Shown in pieces: positions 6,576 to 9,332 of a stretch of 9,332 nt of DNA (position 1 is its first letter; the number at the start of each line of letters is the position of its first letter). This stretch comes from an uncultured Eubacteriales bacterium (lineage in GTDB: Bacteria > Bacillota > Clostridia > Christensenellales > Christensenellaceae), in the NCBI GenBank assembly GCA_902782475.1, contig CACZNR010000007.1:1-9332 (forward strand), in the 5' to 3' direction. Below the pieces are notes generated by a model. The model searched no databases. It had not been told where the DNA came from and saw nothing but the letters and a program-made list of their open reading frames with translations. The position numbers and the translations under genes are program-made.

Positions 6576-7049
6576 ATGAAGATAGAGATAGATTATGATG
6601 CTCTGAAAGAGAGCGTAAAGTCACTTATAGTTGAGGATGACTGGATAATATCCAACATGTCAAATGTATCATCCTTCATATTCGGAGAGGTAAATGACCT
6701 CAACTGGGCAGGATTCTATATCATGAGAACGGGAAGACTTGAACTTGGACCATTCATCGGACAGCCTGCATGCGTAAGGATACCTCTTGGTAACGGAGTC
6801 TGCGGTACGGCAGCTGCACTAAAGAGCACCATGCTCGTACCTGATGTGCATGAATTTCCGGGACATATAGCATGTGACGAGAATTCTCAGTCAGAGATAG
6901 TCGTACCTATAAAGTACATGGGACAGGTAGTTGCTGTCCTGGATATTGACAGTCCAATGAGGAACAGATTCGGCGAGAAGGAACAGCTCTTCTTTGAATA
7001 TGTTGCAAAAGAGATCGAAAGAGTATGGGATAAGGAGATAAACAAATGA
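6576..7049 (+). CDS. msrC: Free methionine-(R)-sulfoxide reductase, GAF type
   Basis: This small cytoplasmic protein of 157 residues is a single GAF domain. It matches the fRMsr/YebR family, which reduces free, not protein-bound, methionine-R-sulfoxide using cysteines recycled by thioredoxin. Visible signatures are DLNWAGFYIM (41-50), LGPFIGQPACVRIPLGNGVC (57-76), GHIACD (96-101) and a C-terminal VLDIDSP. All three family cysteines are present: Cys66, Cys76 and Cys100, so it is likely active rather than a ligand-sensing GAF domain. The start ATG lies two bases after the glnN stop; GAGG in the last glnN codons serves as ribosome site. It overlaps the next gene by ATGA. Its tight coupling to glutamine synthetase is notable and not explained by a shared pathway. 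Confidence 0.93.
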   Translation: MKIEIDYDALKESVKSLIVEDDWIISNMSNVSSFIFGEVNDLNWAGFYIMRTGRLELGPFIGQPACVRIPLGNGVCGTAAALKSTMLVPDVHEFPGHIACDENSQSEIVVPIKYMGQVVAVLDIDSPMRNRFGEKEQLFFEYVAKEIERVWDKEINK

Positions 7050-8542
7050 TATTAAGTGACGCTTTGAAAAAGCTTAAGGAACTTCAGATAAAGGCTCATG
7101 CCTATGAGCATGCAATGGGGATGCTGAGCTATGATGCACTTACTGCAGCACCTTCGGATTCCGCTGAGGGAAGAGGAATGTCCATGGGAATCCTTTCCGA
7201 GGAATATTACAAGATAATGGTAAACGATGAGACCGGAGCACTTCTTGACTTCCTGTGGGAAAACAGAGAAGGACTTTCCGAACATGAGAAGAGGGAAGTT
7301 GAACTTCTGAAGAAGGAATACGATCATACCAGGAAGATCCCTATGGATGAATATACAGCATATACCATGCTTCTCAATGACGCTGACGTAGCATGGCACA
7401 GAGCAAAGGAAACAGATGATTACGAACTGTTCAAGCCTTATCTCAAGAAGCTCATCGATTACAACAAGAAGATGGCTCATTACTATGATCCTGAGAAGGA
7501 ACCATATGATGTCCTTCTTGACCTTTATGAGGAAGGTCTTACAAAGAAGGATGCTGACAGATTCTTTGATACAGTCAAAGCCACAGTCGTGCCTCTCCTG
7601 CATGAGATAATGAAATGCGATGAAGTTGACGATTCCTTCCTTTACGGAAAGTTCGATATCAACACCCAGAGGGAATTCTCTCAGTATCTTATGGATGTAC
7701 TGACCATAGACAAGACACACTGTGTCATAGCGGAGACAGAGCATCCTTTCACGACCAATTTCAACAGGAACGATGTAAGGATCACTACGAAATATCATGA
7801 GGACAATGCAGTCAATTCCATGTATTCAGTCATACATGAAGGCGGACATGCACTCTATGAGCTTGGCATGGACAGTGAGCATGACAATACTGTGGTAGCT
7901 GGCGGTGTATCCATGGGTATACACGAGAGCCAGTCCAGATTCATGGAGAACCTCATAGGCAGGAGCAGGGAATTCATTTCTCTCGTACTTCCTAAGATGA
8001 AGGAACTGTTCCCTCAGTTCAAGGATATAACTGAAGAACAGATGTATAAGGCCGTAAACAAGGTATCTCCGGGACTCATAAGGATAGATGCTGACGAGCT
8101 CACATATTCGCTCCACATAATGGTACGTTACGAGATAGAGAAGATGCTCATCGAAGGTGATCTCAGTGTGGACGAACTGCCTTCAGTATGGAACGAAAAG
8201 ATGAAGGAGTATCTTGGAGTTGAAGTTCCGAATTATAAGGATGGTGTACTTCAGGATTCACACTGGTCCAGCGGCAGTTTCGGATATTTCCCGTCATATG
8301 CACTTGGAAGCGCATATGGTGCACAGCTCATTGAAAAGATGAAGGAGACTGTAGATCCCAAGGCTCAGACACTTAAGGGAGATCTTTCGCCTGTTGTGGG
8401 ATGGTTAAGGGAACACATATTCCGCTTCGGAAAGATGTATGCTCCTGGAGACCTTCTTGAAAAGGCTTGCGAGGCTCCGTTCGATCCTTCATATTACACA
8501 AGATATCTTGAAAATAAGTTCAGGGATATCTACAACATCTGA
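7046..8542 (+). CDS. Metallocarboxypeptidase, peptidase family M32 (Taq type)
   Basis: The protein has 498 residues, the usual M32 size, with no signal peptide, so it is cytoplasmic. The family removes C-terminal residues from peptides using a zinc or other divalent metal. All six family motifs are seen: HPF (233-235), DVRITT (243-248), metal-binding HEGGH (264-268), HESQSR (293-298) with the third metal ligand Glu294, IRIDAD (345-350) and GVLQDSHW (400-407). HEGGH in place of the more familiar HEFGH keeps the HExxH ligands. The start overlaps the msrC stop as ATGA, with AAGGAG at 7032-7037 eight bases upstream, so it is in the glnN operon. A role in peptide or amino-acid recycling for nitrogen supply would fit, but this is inference. 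Confidence 0.95.
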   Translation: MILSDALKKLKELQIKAHAYEHAMGMLSYDALTAAPSDSAEGRGMSMGILSEEYYKIMVNDETGALLDFLWENREGLSEHEKREVELLKKEYDHTRKIPMDEYTAYTMLLNDADVAWHRAKETDDYELFKPYLKKLIDYNKKMAHYYDPEKEPYDVLLDLYEEGLTKKDADRFFDTVKATVVPLLHEIMKCDEVDDSFLYGKFDINTQREFSQYLMDVLTIDKTHCVIAETEHPFTTNFNRNDVRITTKYHEDNAVNSMYSVIHEGGHALYELGMDSEHDNTVVAGGVSMGIHESQSRFMENLIGRSREFISLVLPKMKELFPQFKDITEEQMYKAVNKVSPGLIRIDADELTYSLHIMVRYEIEKMLIEGDLSVDELPSVWNEKMKEYLGVEVPNYKDGVLQDSHWSSGSFGYFPSYALGSAYGAQLIEKMKETVDPKAQTLKGDLSPVVGWLREHIFRFGKMYAPGDLLEKACEAPFDPSYYTRYLENKFRDIYNI

Positions 8543-8552
8543 TATATATTTT

Positions 8553-8585
8553 GTGTCATGCTGTGACCTCTTCACAGCATGATGC
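8553..8585 (+). terminator. Long hairpin between the M32 gene and the acetyltransferase gene
   Basis: A perfect 11-bp stem TCATGCTGTGA / TCACAGCATGA (8556-8566 and 8572-8582) surrounds the loop CCTCT, and three more pairs (two G-U) extend it to 8553-8585. Only TTTAATT follows, so it is a weak intrinsic terminator at best. It could partly end the glnN-msrC-M32 message or protect its 3' end. The acetyltransferase start lies only 14 bases beyond. Confidence 0.55.
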
Positions 8586-8599
8586 TTTAATTGATTAAT

Positions 8600-9121
8600 A
8601 TGATTACAATTAGAGATGCAGTGACAGGAGATACCGGAAGGCTCCTTGAGATCTATGATCATTATGTAAAGAATACAGCAATAACCTTTGATTATGACAC
8701 ACCGTCTGAAGCTGAATTCTCGCTTCACATGGAGGAGGTAAAGAAGAAGTACCCCTTCATAGTCATAACAGAAGATGACAGGATACTCGGCTATGCATAT
8801 GCAGGACCTTTCAAGGACAGGGAGGCATATAAGTACTCGGTTGAACTGTCTGTTTATCTTGACCATTCAGTAACTCATAGAGGGCTTGGAAGGATGCTTT
8901 ACGAAGAGATGGAGAAGAGACTGGCTGACCAGTCCATTACGAACCTTTATGCATGTATAGGATATCCTGAAACTGAGGATGAATATCTAACAAAGAACAG
9001 TGCTAGGTTCCATGAAGCCATGGGCTTCACACTGGCAGGCAGATTCAGAAAATGCGGATACAAGTTCAATAGATGGTATGACATGATCTGGATGGAAAAG
9101 ATGATTGGGGAACACAGATAA
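8600..9121 (+). CDS. GNAT acetyltransferase, phosphinothricin acetyltransferase-like
   Basis: From ATG 8600 the protein has 173 residues, typical of the PAT/methionine-sulfoximine acetyltransferase group. An in-frame TTG at 8591 would add three. The N-terminus ITIRDAVTGD, then EIYDHYVKNTAITFDYDTPS, matches this subgroup. So does GYAYAGPFKDREAYKYSVEL, followed by the strand SVYLD. The acetyl-CoA loop is HRGLGRMLY (about 93-101) and the C-terminus ARFHEAMGFTLAGRFRKCGY...RWYDMIWMEK is characteristic. Family members N-acetylate phosphinothricin, methionine sulfoximine or methionine sulfone, several of which inhibit glutamine synthetase. The exact substrate cannot be read from sequence. No ribosome site precedes either start and a hairpin lies just upstream, so translation may be weak or regulated. 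It is co-oriented with the glnN operon. Confidence 0.85.
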   Translation: MITIRDAVTGDTGRLLEIYDHYVKNTAITFDYDTPSEAEFSLHMEEVKKKYPFIVITEDDRILGYAYAGPFKDREAYKYSVELSVYLDHSVTHRGLGRMLYEEMEKRLADQSITNLYACIGYPETEDEYLTKNSARFHEAMGFTLAGRFRKCGYKFNRWYDMIWMEKMIGEHR

Positions 9122-9127
9122 AAGGAA

Positions 9128-9156
9128 AGAGCACATATCGTAATAATATGTGCTCT
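9128..9156. terminator. Terminator hairpin between convergent genes
   Basis: A perfect 11-bp stem AGAGCACATAT / ATATGTGCTCT (9128-9138, 9146-9156) closes a seven-base loop. On the minus strand it is followed by TTCCTTTT, a usable T-run for the right-edge gene. On the plus strand only GTTAAAATG follows, so it ends the acetyltransferase message less obviously. Its place between two converging stop codons supports use by both. Confidence 0.8.
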
Positions 9157-9178
9157 GTTAAAATGCGTAGTCTTCAGA

Positions 9179-9332
9179 TCATTTCATCTTTTCAAGCTGC
9201 TTTGCACCCATGATGTAAAGAACAGGAAGAACGAGTCCGACGATCGTGCTGAAAATAACTGTTCCTGCACTCTGCTTTGATACGATATTGGATATGAGAG
9301 CTGCCACCTGGCATACTATCATAAGGATACCA
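9179..9332 (-). CDS. C-terminal end of an unidentified membrane protein
   Basis: The minus strand is open from the right edge to TGA at 9181-9179, giving the last 50 residues of a gene that starts outside the window. The fragment is hydrophobic: GILMIVCQVAALISNIVSK looks like the end of a membrane helix and a loop, and TVIFSTIVGLVLPVLYIMGA is a clear membrane helix. It ends in a short charged tail KQLEKMK, likely cytoplasmic. No family can be named from this part. Support for coding comes from codon use like the neighbours (ATC, ATA, CTT, AAG) and from the terminator placed just after it on this strand. It converges on the acetyltransferase gene. Confidence 0.7.
   Translation of the reverse strand, partial: GILMIVCQVAALISNIVSKQSAGTVIFSTIVGLVLPVLYIMGAKQLEKMK

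Noticed and set aside
7052..7798. A 248-residue open frame on the minus strand inside the M32 gene.
   Set aside because: It is a shadow of a strongly supported gene: its composition is odd, it has no recognisable domain, and it lies entirely antisense.
1..9332. Mobile elements, CRISPR arrays, tRNA or rRNA genes, or signs of recent transfer.
   Set aside because: No repeat-spacer pattern, transposase, terminal repeats or RNA-gene signatures were seen, and codon use is even across the window.

Overview
The window looks like ordinary chromosome from a moderate-to-low-GC Firmicute, most likely an anaerobic clostridium of the Lachnospiraceae/Eubacteriales kind. The reasons are a type III glutamine synthetase, a clostridial-type PurB, a stand-alone ANTAR regulator, strong GGAGG ribosome sites, frequent ATA and AGG codons and tight gene packing. 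This placement is inference from gene content, not from a marker gene.

Layout. Two gene blocks diverge from a 178-bp AT-rich control region (about 4305-4482). Leftward, on the minus strand: purB (TTG start), purA, an intrinsic terminator, an ANTAR-domain protein, dapF, and the first 36 codons of guaA, which runs off the left edge. Rightward, on the plus strand: a glutamine synthetase of type III (glnN), a GAF-type free methionine-(R)-sulfoxide reductase (msrC), an M32 carboxypeptidase, a long hairpin, then a phosphinothricin-acetyltransferase-like GNAT enzyme. A second perfect hairpin at 9128-9156 separates this block from the 3' end of a convergent membrane-protein gene at the right edge.

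How the genes fit. PurA and PurB carry IMP to AMP, and GuaA carries XMP to GMP using glutamine; glutamine is the product of the divergent glnN. The shared control region therefore sits between nitrogen assimilation and purine nucleotide synthesis. The ANTAR protein, a member of a family that controls transcription termination by binding RNA, is coded within the purine block. The glnN leader contains a terminator-like hairpin that also overlaps an 18-codon open frame. The msrC and acetyltransferase genes near glutamine synthetase suggest a second theme: handling of oxidised methionine or of methionine-like inhibitors of glutamine synthetase.

No mobile element, CRISPR array, tRNA or rRNA was seen. 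I did not find a clearly new system. The points most worth checking are the glnN leader, the ANTAR protein with its degenerate receiver and missing ribosome site, and the glnN-msrC-acetyltransferase association.
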